A stretch of DNA of 64,000 bases from Mycobacterium sp. MBM (GCA_021648845.1 JAKJHY010000005.1:1-64000); one strand, 5' to 3'; positions 28,369 to 36,590 are shown, counted from the first letter of the stretch. Numbers and translations: made by a program. Notes: generated by a model not told the origin, from the letters alone.

Positions 28369-29287
28369 CGGCCGCCTTCTTTTCCGCCGTGTACCAGTTG
28401 GTGACGTCGTATCCGGCGTCGAACCGATCGAACCATTCCGCCGCGAGCGCGGGCAGCTTTTCGTGCTCGGGGTTGTGACCCGGGATCTGGCTGCGCACGA
28501 TGCCGGCCAGCGCGGCGGCCATCTCCCGCTTGGGCAGGTGTGCGAACGCGTTGGCCAGCGGGCCGTAGTCGGGGCGCCGCCCGATGCGGGTGAGGAACTG
28601 GTTCTTGCGACGCTCCAGGGCGAAGGTGGACACCGCGTCGACCTTGCGCTCGGCCAGTGGGATGTGCTTGTTGAATCCGTCGCACGCCAGTCGGACCACG
28701 TCCATGACGTGCTTGAAGATCGACGGAGCCACCCGCATCCGATACCAGGGATCGTCGACGAGCCCGTCGTAGATGATGAGCGCGGAACTGCGGTGCTCGA
28801 CCTCCTCGACGAAGTGCCACAAGAACAGTGAGGCCACTCGGTCATCGCCGGGGGCGAACAGCGTGTCGTCGTGATCGAGCATGAGTTTGAATACCGGTGT
28901 GAAGGTCGCCTCGAGGTCGGCGGTATAGGCCAGCCGGTACTTCAGCGGCTTGGTGTCGACCAGATCGTCGTAGGCGGCGATCACCGCGTCCAGGGTCTCC
29001 TTGAGCGCCGGGTACGCCTTGATCAGGCCGCGGGCGTGCTGGCGGTGGGCCATCGAGTGCTGACCCTCCTGGCGGGTGAAGGCGTCGGCTTCTTCGGCGA
29101 TCACCGGGTCGGTGAGCAGCGGTTTCGCCTCCGCCATCGTGGTCACGATCATCTTCTCGAAGGCGATGGCCAAGAACGACACCGCGTTGGCCATCGCCGA
29201 GAACGCCGGGTTGGCCTCATTCCAGAGAAACGGCACATCGTGGTCGGCGAAACCGAACCGCATCTTGCGGACTTGGAGGTTTGTCAT
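28361..29287 (-). CDS. Predicted metal-dependent hydrolase (PF10118-like)
   Basis: 308 residues with a diiron-like helical pattern: E-x-x-H pairs in TRQEGQHSMAHRQHARG and HFVEEVEHRSSALIIYDG. This matches the uncharacterised metal-dependent hydrolase family PF10118, related in fold to ferritin-like oxygenases. ATG at 29287 lies about 14 nt from a predicted transcript start. The substrate is unknown. It is divergent from a TetR gene that probably represses it. Confidence 0.8.
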   Translation of the reverse strand: MTNLQVRKMRFGFADHDVPFLWNEANPAFSAMANAVSFLAIAFEKMIVTTMAEAKPLLTDPVIAEEADAFTRQEGQHSMAHRQHARGLIKAYPALKETLDAVIAAYDDLVDTKPLKYRLAYTADLEATFTPVFKLMLDHDDTLFAPGDDRVASLFLWHFVEEVEHRSSALIIYDGLVDDPWYRMRVAPSIFKHVMDVVRLACDGFNKHIPLAERKVDAVSTFALERRKNQFLTRIGRRPDYGPLANAFAHLPKREMAAALAGIVRSQIPGHNPEHEKLPALAAEWFDRFDAGYDVTNWYTAEKKAADV

Positions 29288-29307
29288 GGCGGGCAAACTA
29301 TCACACG

Positions 29308-29337
29308 ATCATACGCGTCTGCGTCTAACTGTATGAT
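29308..29337. promoter_or_regulatory. Symmetrical divergent promoters with inverted repeat
   Basis: ATCATAC (29308-29314) and GTATGAT (29331-29337) form a perfect 7-bp inverted repeat with a 16-bp spacer. Each arm contains TATGAT, a near-consensus -10 hexamer reading outward (plus 29332-29337, minus 29313-29308), and each -10 covers the -35 position of the opposite promoter. ACGCGT occurs inside and just right of the repeat. The layout suggests mutually exclusive promoters for the hydrolase operon and tetR, with the dyad or the ACGCGT repeats as the likely TetR site. Confidence 0.55.
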
Positions 29338-29382
29338 AACGCGTGCGTGCTACCGTCGCGTACCGCCGAGAGAAAGTTGGCC

Positions 29383-30003
29383 ATGGCACGCAGGCGCGGG
29401 TGGGGCGGAAATCCGCCGCAGACCGATGAAGAGGCCGCCCAGCGCATCATCACGGCTGCCGTCGAGCTGATCAGCGCCACCGGGTCGGCCGTCTCTCTCG
29501 CCGAGGTCGCCAACTCGCTGGGCATCATCCGCCAGACCGTCTACCGCTACTTCCCCACCTCCGATGCCCTGATGCAGGCGGTGGCGATGGGTTCGGTCGA
29601 CGCCTTCCTGGACCGCCTCGCCGAGAACGTCCGCGGTATCCACGACCCCGCCGACGCCCTGACCCAGGGCACCATGTTCACCCTCGACGAGGTCACTCGC
29701 ACCCCGCACCTGGGCATCCTGCTCTCAGAGTCCTACCCGCACAACCACAGTGAGGACCTCACCTCCGAGGAGGCCCGCGCGATCGGGATGCGCATGATCG
29801 AACGGTTCGACGTGGACTGGGCCGCGCACGGTTATGACCAGGCCAGCCTCCAGGAGCTCGTCGAATTCACGCTGCGGATCATGCTGTCCTTCTTCGTCGC
29901 CCCCAATGAGGCACACCGCTCACCGCACGAGCTGCGAAAATTCCTGCGGCGCTGGCTCGGTGGCGCGGTGGCCGCCCAGCGGGACGCGACAATCCGTCGG
30001 TAG
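29383..30003 (+). CDS. TetR-family transcriptional regulator
   Basis: 206 residues. The N-terminal helix-turn-helix is VSLAEVANSLGIIRQTVYRYFPTSDAL (about 36-62), followed by a helical ligand domain. ATG at 29383 (reading MARRRGWGG) is preferred to upstream codons because the basic start abuts the DNA-binding domain. It lies divergent to the membrane protein/hydrolase pair and probably represses that operon and itself from the shared 29.3-kb promoter region. The ligand is unknown. Confidence 0.88.
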   Translation: MARRRGWGGNPPQTDEEAAQRIITAAVELISATGSAVSLAEVANSLGIIRQTVYRYFPTSDALMQAVAMGSVDAFLDRLAENVRGIHDPADALTQGTMFTLDEVTRTPHLGILLSESYPHNHSEDLTSEEARAIGMRMIERFDVDWAAHGYDQASLQELVEFTLRIMLSFFVAPNEAHRSPHELRKFLRRWLGGAVAAQRDATIRR

Positions 30004-30018
30004 CCGACCGCTTGGCCT

Positions 30019-31635
30019 ATGGTTAGCCCCGTGGAAGGGACGCCGTTCGGCCGATATCGCCTGGTGGAGGTGTTGGGCCGCGGCGGCATGGGCGAGGTCT
30101 GGCAGGCCTATGACACCGCGATGAACCGGGTCGTGGCCCTGAAGGTGCTGCCGCCGAACCTCGCCGACGATGACACCTACCAACGACGATTCCGACGCGA
30201 AGCCCAGATCGCGGCCGGCCTCGACGAACCGCACATCGTGCCCATCCACGACTTCGGCGAGATCGACGGTCGCCTCTATGTCACCATGCGGCTGATCGAC
30301 GGCCGCACCGTGCACGAGGTGCTCGAAGCGGGACCGATGGCTGTCCCGCGGGCTGTCGGAATCACCGAGCAGATCGCGGCCGCCCTGCACGCCGCGCACC
30401 GTGTCGGACTGGTACATCGCGACGTCAAACCGTCCAACATCCTGGTCACCGACGACGATTTCGCGTACCTGATCGATTTCGGGATCGCGCGCAGCGCCGG
30501 GGCCACCAAACTCACCAGCACCGGTTCCACGATCGGCACGCTGGCCTATATGGCCCCCGAGCGGCTGTCCACCGACAGCTGTGACGCACGCGCCGATGTC
30601 TACGCTCTGGCCTGCGTACTGTACGAGTGCCTCACCGGGTCGCAGCCCTTCCCGGGCGACAGCGTGGAGCGCCAGATCACCGGGCACCTCACCCTCCCCC
30701 CGCCGCGGCCCTCCGCGATGCAGCCGGCGGTGACCGCCCAGATGGATCAGGTCATCGCCACCGGCATGGCCAAGAGTCCCGAACACCGGTACGCCTCGGC
30801 GCGGGACCTCGCGATCGCCGCACGCGCCGCCGTCGCTCCCTCGTCCGGCAACCAGCAACCCACCGCCCCGGCCTGGCCGGTGCCGATCCCCTATCCTTCG
30901 GCTGGTTTCACACCCGCCCCCCATCAACAGCATTGGCCACCGGCGCCGGCGCCGCACTGGCAGCAACCGCCCACGGCCGCCCGGCCGTGGTGGCGGGGGC
31001 CGGCGATCCTCATCCCGATCGGCCTGGTGGCCATGCTGGCGCTCGCCGTGACCGCGGTGGTCTTGGTGATCGGCGGTGACGACGATCCCGCACCGGGTCA
31101 GCAGATCGCCTCTACGACAGAAACTCGCATCCGTACCGGCAGCACCAATACCACTGCGCCGCAGAGCATTCCACCGACCGCGACGCCGACGCCGGTGAAC
31201 CCGTCGAAGATGCAGACCGCCGAGGGTCTGTCCGGCCTGCTGCAGACGATGCGCGACAAGTTCGGCGACACCATGGGATTTTCGCTGGTGGTCTACCCCA
31301 CCTATGCGGTCTACGACCGGCCCGACCCGACGAACTCCAAGGTCGAGCAGGGCTTCACCTACCGCGGCGACGGTTGGCAGGAGTGGGGCTCCCCCATGTC
31401 GACGGGTGCCTTCGATTTCCTGGCCGACCTAGGCAAGATCGACGCGACCGCAGTGGCCGCGGTCCTCGCGGAGGCGCCCCAGCACACCGGCGCGCCGGTC
31501 GGCTCGGACAGCTACCTCATCATCGAAGGTGCCGAAGGCGGCGGGCTGGAGCTGGCCATCCACTCGACCGCCCCCGGAACCGGCTTCATACAGGTGAATC
31601 CGGACGGCAGTATCGCCAAGGTGTTCCCGCCGTGA
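30019..31635 (+). CDS. Receptor-type Ser/Thr protein kinase
   Basis: 538 residues. The cytoplasmic kinase domain (about 10-275) has a G-loop GRGGMGEV, Lys in VVALKVL, catalytic HRDVKPSNIL, DFGIARS and MAPERL. A Pro-rich linker, one membrane helix (about 331-355) and an exported domain of about 150 residues follow; the sensor domain is not one I recognise. This is the PknE/PknF-like bacterial eukaryotic-type kinase layout. ATG at 30019 or GTG at 30031 may be the start. Its stop overlaps the following tetR gene (GTGA). Confidence 0.92.
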   Translation: MVSPVEGTPFGRYRLVEVLGRGGMGEVWQAYDTAMNRVVALKVLPPNLADDDTYQRRFRREAQIAAGLDEPHIVPIHDFGEIDGRLYVTMRLIDGRTVHEVLEAGPMAVPRAVGITEQIAAALHAAHRVGLVHRDVKPSNILVTDDDFAYLIDFGIARSAGATKLTSTGSTIGTLAYMAPERLSTDSCDARADVYALACVLYECLTGSQPFPGDSVERQITGHLTLPPPRPSAMQPAVTAQMDQVIATGMAKSPEHRYASARDLAIAARAAVAPSSGNQQPTAPAWPVPIPYPSAGFTPAPHQQHWPPAPAPHWQQPPTAARPWWRGPAILIPIGLVAMLALAVTAVVLVIGGDDDPAPGQQIASTTETRIRTGSTNTTAPQSIPPTATPTPVNPSKMQTAEGLSGLLQTMRDKFGDTMGFSLVVYPTYAVYDRPDPTNSKVEQGFTYRGDGWQEWGSPMSTGAFDFLADLGKIDATAVAAVLAEAPQHTGAPVGSDSYLIIEGAEGGGLELAIHSTAPGTGFIQVNPDGSIAKVFPP

Positions 31636-32288
31636 CGGCCGCCGCACCCCGCCGCGCGCTGCGCAGGGATGCCGAACGCAATCGGCAGCGCGTGCTCGAC
31701 GCCGCCCGCGATCTGTTCGCCCAGCGGGGCCTGGAGGCCACCCTCAACGACGTGGCAGAGCACGCGCAGGTCGGGGTCGGCACGGTCTACCGACGTTTCG
31801 CCACCAAACAGGAACTTCTCGACGCGATCTTCGAAAGCGCCATCGACCAGATGGTGGCGCTCGCCGAATCTGCGTTGGAGCACCCGAACTCGTGGGACGG
31901 CTTCGTCTGGTTCGTGGAGCAGCTGTGCGAGCTGACGGCCAGCGATCGGGGACTACGGCAGATGGTCTACAGCACCGCCTACGGCGGCCACCCTGTCGAA
32001 TGCGCCCGATCCCGACTGGTGCCGCCGATCTCGCAACTGTTCGAACGGGCCCGCGCCGACGGATATCTGCGGGCGGACGCCGAACACACCGACATGCCGA
32101 TCCTGAGTCTGCTGGCCGGCACCGTGAGTGAATGGGCCGGCCGTGTGGAACCCGACCTGTGGCGCCGCTATGTCGCGCTGTTGCTCGATGGCCTGCGTCA
32201 CCGCGACGGCCAGACCCCGCTGCCCGTCGATGCGCTCGACGACGATCAGATGGACACGGCCATGCACGGCTGGCAGCCGGCAGGGTGA
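31632..32288 (+). CDS. TetR-family regulator coupled to the kinase
   Basis: 218 residues. The helix-turn-helix is ATLNDVAEHAQVGVGTVYRRFATKQEL (about 35-61), followed by a helical domain of the kind seen in mycobacterial TetR proteins that regulate efflux or lipid genes. GTG at 31632 overlaps the kinase TGA, which fixes the start and couples translation. It converges with the serine-hydrolase gene (4 bp between stops). The kinase may phosphorylate it, but that is only inference from coupling. Confidence 0.87.
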   Translation: MTAAAPRRALRRDAERNRQRVLDAARDLFAQRGLEATLNDVAEHAQVGVGTVYRRFATKQELLDAIFESAIDQMVALAESALEHPNSWDGFVWFVEQLCELTASDRGLRQMVYSTAYGGHPVECARSRLVPPISQLFERARADGYLRADAEHTDMPILSLLAGTVSEWAGRVEPDLWRRYVALLLDGLRHRDGQTPLPVDALDDDQMDTAMHGWQPAG

Positions 32289-32292
32289 AAGT

Positions 32293-33108
32293 CTACGGGC
32301 CCAGTAGAATTCGAGACAGCTCCGTGGTCGTCTCGACCCCGTCTTCGTAGCCGCCCTCGCCGCCGAGACCGTTCATGATGGCGAGGGTGTAGCGCTGGCC
32401 ATGTCCAGCGAATCCGACGGTGTTGACCACCCAGCCGCCCTCCTCCTGCGACCAGCCGTTCTTGTTGCCGGGAGCCATCGCGGCGCCGGCGCCCCAGACG
32501 CCCCACTGCTGCGCTGTATCCACGCGTTGCATCTCGGCGATCACGGCGGCGGAGTTGGCCGGTGTGAGTCCGGTCAGCACGTAGTTCATCAGGGCGTCGA
32601 AATCGTCTGCGGTGCCTTTCTGGAAGCCCCAGTACGGGTAGACGTCCCCGAATCCCGGCTGGGGCGCCACGTTTGTCATCCCGTAGCGGGAGAAGTTCGC
32701 ATTGAACACATTCGCCGTCCCGCCATAGCGCGACCACAGCGAGTCGGCTGCGGAGTTGTCCGACCGGCGCAACATCGCGGCCATGTGTTGCCGGTCGGCG
32801 GCGGTGAGGCGCAACGCGCCGGACTGCTCGCGGCTGAGCAGGTCGGCCACCATCGCCAGTTTGATGGTCGACGCGGTCCAGATCGGTGTCCCCGCCGCGG
32901 CGCTGCGGTAGCGCGCGCCGGTGACACGGTCACGCAGCACGAAGCCGACCGTGCCCGGGCGGTCGGCAAGGTACGCCTCGGCCGCAGAAATGCGTTCTCG
33001 GAGGACACATTCCTGGCCTTCGGTGGCACAATTTGCCGAGGCCACCGGGGCCATGACCAGGCTTGCCGACAGCATCCAGATCACGGCCAGCGCGCGGCAG
33101 CGCCTCAC
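32293..33108 (-). CDS. Exported beta-lactamase-like serine hydrolase
   Basis: 271 residues with a cleavable signal peptide (about 1-26). The serine penicillin-recognising motifs are STIK (S80-K83), SDN (116-118) and a KNG in GNKNGW replacing KTG. The E-x-x-L-N motif that deacylates class A beta-lactamases is not visible, so it may bind or slowly hydrolyse beta-lactams or cell-wall peptides instead. Two cysteines at the mature N-terminus (C27, C34) could form a disulfide. GTG at 33108 overlaps the stop of the DsbA-like gene, so the two are co-translated. It lies within the BlaI-associated module. Confidence 0.8.
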   Translation of the reverse strand: MRRCRALAVIWMLSASLVMAPVASANCATEGQECVLRERISAAEAYLADRPGTVGFVLRDRVTGARYRSAAAGTPIWTASTIKLAMVADLLSREQSGALRLTAADRQHMAAMLRRSDNSAADSLWSRYGGTANVFNANFSRYGMTNVAPQPGFGDVYPYWGFQKGTADDFDALMNYVLTGLTPANSAAVIAEMQRVDTAQQWGVWGAGAAMAPGNKNGWSQEEGGWVVNTVGFAGHGQRYTLAIMNGLGGEGGYEDGVETTTELSRILLGP

Positions 33109-33764
33109 CGCAGCATCCTGTCGATGGCGTCGCGCAGATCGTCGGATCGCTGCACCAGGATCTGCTCGTCGCCGATGAAGAAGGTGGGCGTGCCCCGCAC
33201 GCCCAGCAGCTCGCCATCGCGTTGATCGACGCGAATGCGCTCCAGGGTTGCCGGGTCGGTATAGGCGGCGTCGAATTCCGCCATGTCGAGTCCGAGATTC
33301 GAGGCGAAGCCCCGGAAGACGTCATCTGCGGGTGTGCGCCGTTCGCCCCATTCCGGTTGTGTTTCGAACATCTTCTGGTACATCGCCTCCAGCCTGCCCT
33401 GCTGCGCGGCGGCCTCCACGGCACGAGCGGCGCGTTCGCCGTTGAAGTGACCCGCCAGCGGGAAGTACCGCAGAACGAATTCGACGCGGTCGCCGTACTC
33501 GGCGCGCAGGTCTTCGACGATGGGATAGGCGGCCCGGCAGCCTTCGCATTCGAAGTCGAGGAACTCGACGAACGTCACCTGGGCACCCTGCGGATCGTTG
33601 AGGCGGTGGCTGCTGTCGCGCACCACCGCCGCGGCGCCGCTGGCCGGACTCTGAGCGGCGCGACGGTCGTCGCCACGGGTGGCCAGCACCACCACACCGA
33701 CGGCAAAGATCACCAGAACGGCCACGACGGTCACCCAGACGCGGCCCGCTCGGGTCTTCAACAC
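33105..33764 (-). CDS. DsbA-like thioredoxin-fold protein of the BlaI-linked module
   Basis: 219 residues with one N-terminal membrane or signal helix (about 8-29) and a DsbA/thioredoxin domain with active site CEGC (C73, C76) and cis-Pro GTPTFFIG near residue 192. GTG at 33764 follows a GGGGGAAGAG ribosome-binding site. It probably oxidises or isomerises disulfides in exported proteins, with the downstream cysteine-bearing serine hydrolase a plausible client. It is a second DsbA in this window, distinct from the CPHC protein at 23.7 kb. An operator sits about 56 bp upstream. Confidence 0.85.
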   Translation of the reverse strand: MLKTRAGRVWVTVVAVLVIFAVGVVVLATRGDDRRAAQSPASGAAAVVRDSSHRLNDPQGAQVTFVEFLDFECEGCRAAYPIVEDLRAEYGDRVEFVLRYFPLAGHFNGERAARAVEAAAQQGRLEAMYQKMFETQPEWGERRTPADDVFRGFASNLGLDMAEFDAAYTDPATLERIRVDQRDGELLGVRGTPTFFIGDEQILVQRSDDLRDAIDRMLR

Positions 33765-33809
33765 GGCATCTCTTCCCCCGCCGCACGGCTCATGGTGCGC
33801 CGCACCGCC

Positions 33810-33842
33810 TTGACGTGCATCTACGTAGTTACTACGTAGAAT
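33810..33842 (+). promoter_or_regulatory. BlaI-type operator/promoter in the ldt-dsbA divergent region
   Basis: Two copies of the palindrome CTACGTAG (33821-33828 and 33832-33839) make a 21-bp near-perfect dyad at 33820-33840. Reading right, TTGACG (33810-33815) lies just before it and TAGAAT (33837-33842) overlaps its end. The same arrangement (TTGAC-A/G, 4-5 nt, TCTACG...CTACGTAGA or its reverse complement, TAGA-T) occurs upstream of blaI at 36557-36590. The site is placed to control ldt to the right and dsbA/serine hydrolase to the left. Confidence 0.65.
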
Positions 33843-33883
33843 GTTAGCGCACGGGTACTTCGACGGACGGCAGGACAACGGTG

Positions 33884-35089
33884 ATGAGCAGCGCGACGCG
33901 AGTGAGGGCGGCCGGCCTGCTGGCCGTGGTGACCGTACTGGCGGTGCTGACCGGGTTGACGGCCTGCACCTCGGCTCCCGCACCGCCGCAGGCCCAAACG
34001 GTGTCGAACAAGGGCACGCCCTACGGAGATCTGCTCATCCCCAGACTGCAGTCGTCGGTACGCGACGGTGCCATCGGGGTGTCGGTCGAGGAACCCGTGA
34101 CCGTCAGCGTCGAGGCCGGCGTACTCGGCGACGTCCGGCTGGTCAATGCGCAAGGCCGGGTGGTCGCCGGTGAACTGAGCCCCGACGGCGTCTCCTGGCG
34201 CTCGGCCGAACCGCTGGGCTACAACAAGGAGTACACGCTCGACGCCGACGCCTATGGCCTCGGTGGGGTGACGCACACCAGTGCAACCTTCGAGACCCAC
34301 TCCCCAGAGAACCTCACCATGCCCTATGTGATGCCCGGCGACGGCGCCGTGGTCGGTGTCGGCCAACCGATTTCGGTGACCTTCGACGAGGTGATCCCGA
34401 ATCGGCTCGCCGCGCAACGCGCCATCACCGTCACCACCACACCCGAGGTGGAGGGTGCGTTCTACTGGCTCAGCGGCCGTGAAGTCCGCTGGCGTCCCGC
34501 GCAGTACTGGAAACCCGGCACCAAGGTAGAGGTCCGGGTGAAGACCTACGGTGTGGACCTCGGCGACGGACTGTTCGGCCAAGACGATGTCACCACCCGG
34601 TTCACCATCGGCGATGAGGTCATCGCGACCGCCGATGACGCCACCAAGACACTGACGGTGCGGGTCAACGGCAACGTGGTCAAAACCATGCCGATCTCGA
34701 TGGGCAAGGACTCCACCCCCACCGACAACGGCACCTACATCGTCGCAGAACGCCTCGCGGACATGGTGATGGACTCGTCGACCTATGGTGTCCCGGTGAA
34801 TTCACCCGACGGGTACCGCACCGAGGTCAAGTGGGCCACCCGGATGTCCTACAGCGGGATCTTCGTGCACGCGGCGCCGTGGTCGGTGGGCAGTCAAGGT
34901 CGGGCCAATGTCAGCCACGGCTGCCTCAACGCCAGCACCGAGAACGCGAAATGGTTCTACGACAACACCAAACGCGGTGACATCGTGGAAGTGGTCAACA
35001 CCGTCGGCCCGACGCTTCCCGGCACCGAGGGTCTCGGTGACTGGAACATTCCATGGGAACAGTGGAAAGCGGGCAACGCCGCGGCCTGA
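33884..35089 (+). CDS. L,D-transpeptidase lipoprotein
   Basis: 401 residues. It has a lipoprotein signal with lipobox LTAC (C28), two immunoglobulin-like domains (about 50-150 and 150-250) and a C-terminal YkuD catalytic domain with His near 329 and the motif SHGCLN (Cys347). This is the layout of mycobacterial Ldt proteins such as LdtB (Rv2518c), which form 3-3 cross-links in peptidoglycan and resist most beta-lactams except carbapenems. ATG at 33884 or GTG at 33881 is the start. It is preceded by a BlaI-type operator, implying induction with blaI/blaR. Confidence 0.93.
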   Translation: MSSATRVRAAGLLAVVTVLAVLTGLTACTSAPAPPQAQTVSNKGTPYGDLLIPRLQSSVRDGAIGVSVEEPVTVSVEAGVLGDVRLVNAQGRVVAGELSPDGVSWRSAEPLGYNKEYTLDADAYGLGGVTHTSATFETHSPENLTMPYVMPGDGAVVGVGQPISVTFDEVIPNRLAAQRAITVTTTPEVEGAFYWLSGREVRWRPAQYWKPGTKVEVRVKTYGVDLGDGLFGQDDVTTRFTIGDEVIATADDATKTLTVRVNGNVVKTMPISMGKDSTPTDNGTYIVAERLADMVMDSSTYGVPVNSPDGYRTEVKWATRMSYSGIFVHAAPWSVGSQGRANVSHGCLNASTENAKWFYDNTKRGDIVEVVNTVGPTLPGTEGLGDWNIPWEQWKAGNAAA

Positions 35090-35095
35090 TCGCCA

Positions 35096-35247
35096 GTGGT
35101 TCGGCGGGCAGGAGCGCAGCGACTCGGGATTCAGTGGTTCGGCGGGCAGGAGCGCAGCGACTCGGGATTCAGTGGTTCGGCGGGCAGGAGCGCAGCGACT
35201 CGGGGATCAGTGGTTCGGCGGGCAGGAGCGCAGCGACTCGGGATTCA
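35096..35247. repeat. Four-copy 38-bp tandem repeat
   Basis: Four consecutive units start at 35096, 35134, 35172 and 35210, with period 38 bp and one or two differences in the third unit. Each contains GTGGTTCGGCGGGCAGGAG and GCGCAGCGACTCGGG. The array fills the gap between the ldt stop (35089) and the convergent M56 gene, and the TCA at its end (35245-35247) is the stop codon of that gene. It has no spacers, so it is not CRISPR; it resembles a mycobacterial VNTR locus and copy number may vary between strains. Confidence 0.95.
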
Positions 35248-36159
35248 GTGCCGGCAGATCAGATTGATCACGATGGGCGCACCGGCGGTCGCGGCGATGG
35301 TCGCCCACGTCAGCACCCGATGACCTCGCACGCTGCCCCGCCGAGGCGGGACGAGGAGCCGGTTGGCCCGCACCGCGATCGCGCTGGCGCCGACGCCCAG
35401 ACCGGCCGCCTGCACCGGTCCGGCCAGCTCGATCATCCCGGCGACCAACGCCCGGCTACCGTGCCGGCGCACGGCGGCGTCATCGGCACACATCTCGAAC
35501 AGTTCACCGACCGCCACCGCGGCTTTCGGGAAGAGCGGCAGGTGCGGCAAAGTCGCGGCGAGCGCCCGCAAGACCATCAGCACCTGGTGATGACGCCCGG
35601 CGATATGGGCGTCCTCGTGGGCCAGCACGGCGTCCAGTTGGGGTCTGGTGAGCCGCTGCACCGCCGCGGTGGTCACCACAATGGCGTTCGGCCGACCCAC
35701 GACGCAATACGCGGCGGGCCGCCGGGCATCAAGGAGGAAGACGTCCGGCCGGCCTGTCGGCGCGCCGAGCAATCGCGCCGCGTGCGCATGACGGTGGCTG
35801 CGTGAGCGCAGCCCGAGGACCGATCTGCCCACCTTGAGTCCCACACCGACCGACACGATCACGCCGGCGGCGATGGCGATGAACAGCCCGGGTAGTCCGG
35901 GGGTGGCAACGTGTTCGGGCACGCCGAGCAGCTCCAGACAGACGACGAGAACCGGTGAGTCTGGCAGCGCTTTCAACCCGTTCACCGCGATCGACGAAAT
36001 GGCAACCGCCCAGGCCGCCAACGCGCCGACCACGGCGGTCAGCCAGGCCGCCACACCCAGCTGCGGGTTGAGCCCGCCCCGGGTGAGCCGGGACAGCACC
36101 GGTGGCCCCAACCAGGTCAGCAGCGCGCCGTACGCGAGCAGGTAGACCGCGGCGGTCAT
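35245..36159 (-). CDS. BlaR-type M56 membrane metallopeptidase
   Basis: 304 residues with several N-terminal membrane helices, a zinc-binding HEDAH (HExxH type) near residue 182, a downstream E-M-C-A-D-D-A-A and a C-terminal helix. This is the M56/BlaR1 protease core without the penicillin-binding sensor domain of staphylococcal BlaR1, as in mycobacterial Rv1845c. It likely inactivates BlaI after an envelope signal. It overlaps blaI by ATGA. The stop codon is provided by the tandem repeat. Confidence 0.88.
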   Translation of the reverse strand: MTAAVYLLAYGALLTWLGPPVLSRLTRGGLNPQLGVAAWLTAVVGALAAWAVAISSIAVNGLKALPDSPVLVVCLELLGVPEHVATPGLPGLFIAIAAGVIVSVGVGLKVGRSVLGLRSRSHRHAHAARLLGAPTGRPDVFLLDARRPAAYCVVGRPNAIVVTTAAVQRLTRPQLDAVLAHEDAHIAGRHHQVLMVLRALAATLPHLPLFPKAAVAVGELFEMCADDAAVRRHGSRALVAGMIELAGPVQAAGLGVGASAIAVRANRLLVPPRRGSVRGHRVLTWATIAATAGAPIVINLICRH

Positions 36160-36533
36160 CGACGGCGCTTCTGGGCGCTCGACGACCGCAATGCCGCCTT
36201 GAGCTGCGCGGACTCGTCGGCGGACATCTGTTCGACGAAGAACGCCAGCACAGCCTCGGGTTTCCCGCCGGCCTCGAAGGCCGCCCGCATCAGATTCGCC
36301 GACCGCTGCTCACGCGTCATCGTCGCCCAGTAGCGGTAGGCCTTACCCTCTCGCTCACGCCGCACCCAGCCCTTGCGATGCAGATTGTCCAGGGTGGAAA
36401 GCACGGTGGTGTAGGCGATCTGACGTGCGTCGGTCAGTTCCTCGAAAACCTCCCGCACCGTGACGCCGTCCTCGCGCCCCCACACCCGGTCCATCACCGT
36501 CGCCTCGAGGTCACCGAAGCCTCGCTGCTGCAT
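36156..36533 (-). CDS. blaI: BlaI/MecI-family repressor
   Basis: 125 residues. The winged-helix domain has GDLEATVMDRVW, VTVREVFEEL, AYTTVLSTLDNLHRKGWVRRE and GKAYRYWA, all typical of BlaI/MecI/CopY repressors; the C-terminal helices dimerise. ATG at 36533 follows GGAGGT. It is transcribed with the M56 protease gene. Its promoter contains a CTACGTAG-based operator also found in front of ldt/dsbA. M. tuberculosis BlaI (Rv1846c) controls blaC; here a second or relocated copy may control the adjacent envelope genes. Confidence 0.9.
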   Translation of the reverse strand: MQQRGFGDLEATVMDRVWGREDGVTVREVFEELTDARQIAYTTVLSTLDNLHRKGWVRREREGKAYRYWATMTREQRSANLMRAAFEAGGKPEAVLAFFVEQMSADESAQLKAALRSSSAQKRRR

Positions 36534-36556
36534 GCACACCTCCGTTCCGCACGGCC

Positions 36557-36590
36557 AATCTACGCCTTGACTACGTAGATCGCGTGTCAA
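36557..36590 (-). promoter_or_regulatory. blaI promoter with BlaI-type operator
   Basis: On the minus strand TTGACA (36590-36585) is a perfect -35 hexamer that overlaps the end of the HNH gene. It is followed by CTACGTAG (36578-36571) within a 21-bp dyad (36559-36579) whose other half is degenerate, then TAGATT (36562-36557). The dyad ends 25 bp before the blaI ATG. The matching site at 33.8 kb suggests autoregulation plus control of ldt and dsbA. The hexamer spacing of 22 bp is long, so the true -10 may differ. Confidence 0.6.

Noticed and set aside
35096..35247. Possible CRISPR array
   Set aside because: The units are directly adjacent with no unique spacers and no cas genes nearby; it is a simple tandem repeat.
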